From Acidobacteriota bacterium (lineage in GTDB: Bacteria > Acidobacteriota > Blastocatellia > RBC074), in NCBI GenBank assembly GCA_022614735.1, contig JAKEHZ010000155.1, forward strand, positions 1 to 13,923: a stretch of DNA of 13,923 nucleotides, in the 5' to 3' direction. The position numbers and the translations under genes are program-made. Of the stretch, positions 13,520 to 13,923 are shown piece by piece. The notes beneath the pieces were generated by a model that was not told the origin of the DNA, made no database searches, and saw only the letters and a list, made by a program, of their open reading frames with translations. Every line of letters starts with the position of its first letter. Position 1 is the first letter of the stretch.

Positions 13520-13642
13520 GTAACTACTCAGCAGGTGGTGCAGTACGGGGAGCGTCAGCGACCTGAGTCTCGGCAAGAGGCCATTTTATCAAGGCTCAGG
13601 TCGCTGACGCTCCCCGTACTGCACCACCTGCTGAGTAGTTAC
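13520..13642. repeat. IR7: perfect 48-bp inverted repeat before the hydratase
   Basis: Arms 13520-13567 and 13595-13642 are exact reverse complements over 48 bp, with a 27-base spacer. Each arm starts GTAACTACTCAGC (shared with IR6), then AGGTGGTG, then CAGTACGGGGAGCGT-C-AGCGACCTG (shared with IR1 except for the C). On the minus strand the hairpin ends six or so bases before AAGGAGG of the hydratase gene. No heptads, no U-tract and no coding frame. Confidence 0.92.
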
Positions 13643-13923
13643 CTTAATCAATGATTTCGCAATTGAGGGAATCGAGCGCGCATTATCTTGCGTCAAGCAG
13701 GTTAAATCAAGTTAAAGCTTGCTTGCGCGACTTAAGCTTTTCTCGTTATAGTTTCGATGGCCTCATGGATCTTTTATCGGAATGATGTAGAGGGAATACG
13801 AAACAATGGCAACATTGGGAGCGCCCTGGGAGCGCACGCGTCCCCGATACTGCTGGCGAACCCCTTTTAACCTAAGTTCTTTGTATTCAATGAAAGCGGT
13901 CTTTTTCTGTAATCTATCGCACC
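13643..13923. other. Right-edge non-coding stretch with a solitary repeat half-site
   Basis: No convincing gene is visible. GAATACGAAACAA (13794-13806) matches 13 nt of the outer end of IR5 (and most of IR4) but its partner arm is not inside the window; it may lie beyond 13923 or be lost. After it come two copies of TGGGAGCGC (near 13815-13838) and GCACGCGTCCCC. The hydratase promoter candidate is in the left part. Confidence 0.45.
13682..13710 (-). promoter_or_regulatory. Candidate promoter for the enoyl-CoA hydratase
   Basis: On the minus strand TTGATT (13710-13705), a 17-base spacer and GATAAT (13687-13682) give 4/6 and 5/6 matches to the sigma-70 consensus. Start of transcription would be near 13675, upstream of IR7. 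Assigned by eye. Confidence 0.35.

Noticed and set aside
13806..13923. Open frame MATLGAPWERTRPR running off the right edge
   Set aside because: It begins inside the repeat half-site, has no ribosome site and reads through repeated TGGGAGCGC sequence; probably non-coding.

Overview
The window looks like chromosome from an Acidobacteriota, most likely Blastocatellia/Pyrinomonadaceae-like. The clue is the 1023-residue secreted protein, which combines an 'ENRGQVD' N-terminal domain, Asp-box and SBBP beta-propeller repeats, and a Solibacter-type C-terminal domain, an arrangement typical of that phylum. A CxxCH/outer-membrane-barrel protein fits the same assignment. This is inference from domain content; no rRNA or marker phylogeny is available here. 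There is no tRNA, rRNA, CRISPR array, transposase, integrase or phage gene.

Layout: prfB (release factor 2, minus strand, with an intact programmed +1 frameshift); the large subunit of methylmalonyl-CoA mutase (minus); divergently, a small unrecognised protein and cstA (plus); convergent to cstA, the giant beta-propeller protein (minus); divergently, nagA and a SYLF-domain protein (plus); convergent to these, a c-type haem/beta-barrel protein and an enoyl-CoA hydratase (both minus). The window ends in about 280 bp of apparently non-coding DNA. The genes are ordinary housekeeping and catabolic genes: acyl-CoA and propionate metabolism (mutase, hydratase), peptide or pyruvate uptake (CstA), amino-sugar catabolism (NagA), translation termination (RF2) and cell-envelope proteins. 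Apart from possible co-transcription of same-strand pairs they do not form an obvious pathway operon.

The unusual content is between the genes. Eight long inverted repeats (here IR0 to IR7) occupy the gaps, with arms of about 14 to 70 bp, several of them perfect. They lie in both convergent gaps, in three of the four same-strand gaps and at both window edges, and are absent from both divergent (promoter) gaps. They share exchangeable blocks. AGAATACGAAACAAACGAAA occurs in IR4 and IR5, with a 13-nt piece alone near the right end. GTAACTACTCAGC forms the ends of IR6 and IR7. A 25-nt block with one A/C difference is in IR1 and IR7, and that difference is compensated on the opposite arm of each element. 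Four elements (IR0, IR2, IR3, IR5) carry heptanucleotide repeats in their arms (AATCCGC, GGGCTGG, CGCCAAG, AAAAGGC). I read this as a mosaic family of non-coding palindromic elements that sit close to stop codons, in at least two cases place a long hairpin in a possible 5' leader, and may act as terminators, RNase III targets or mobile repeats. The role is inferred; the structure is directly visible.
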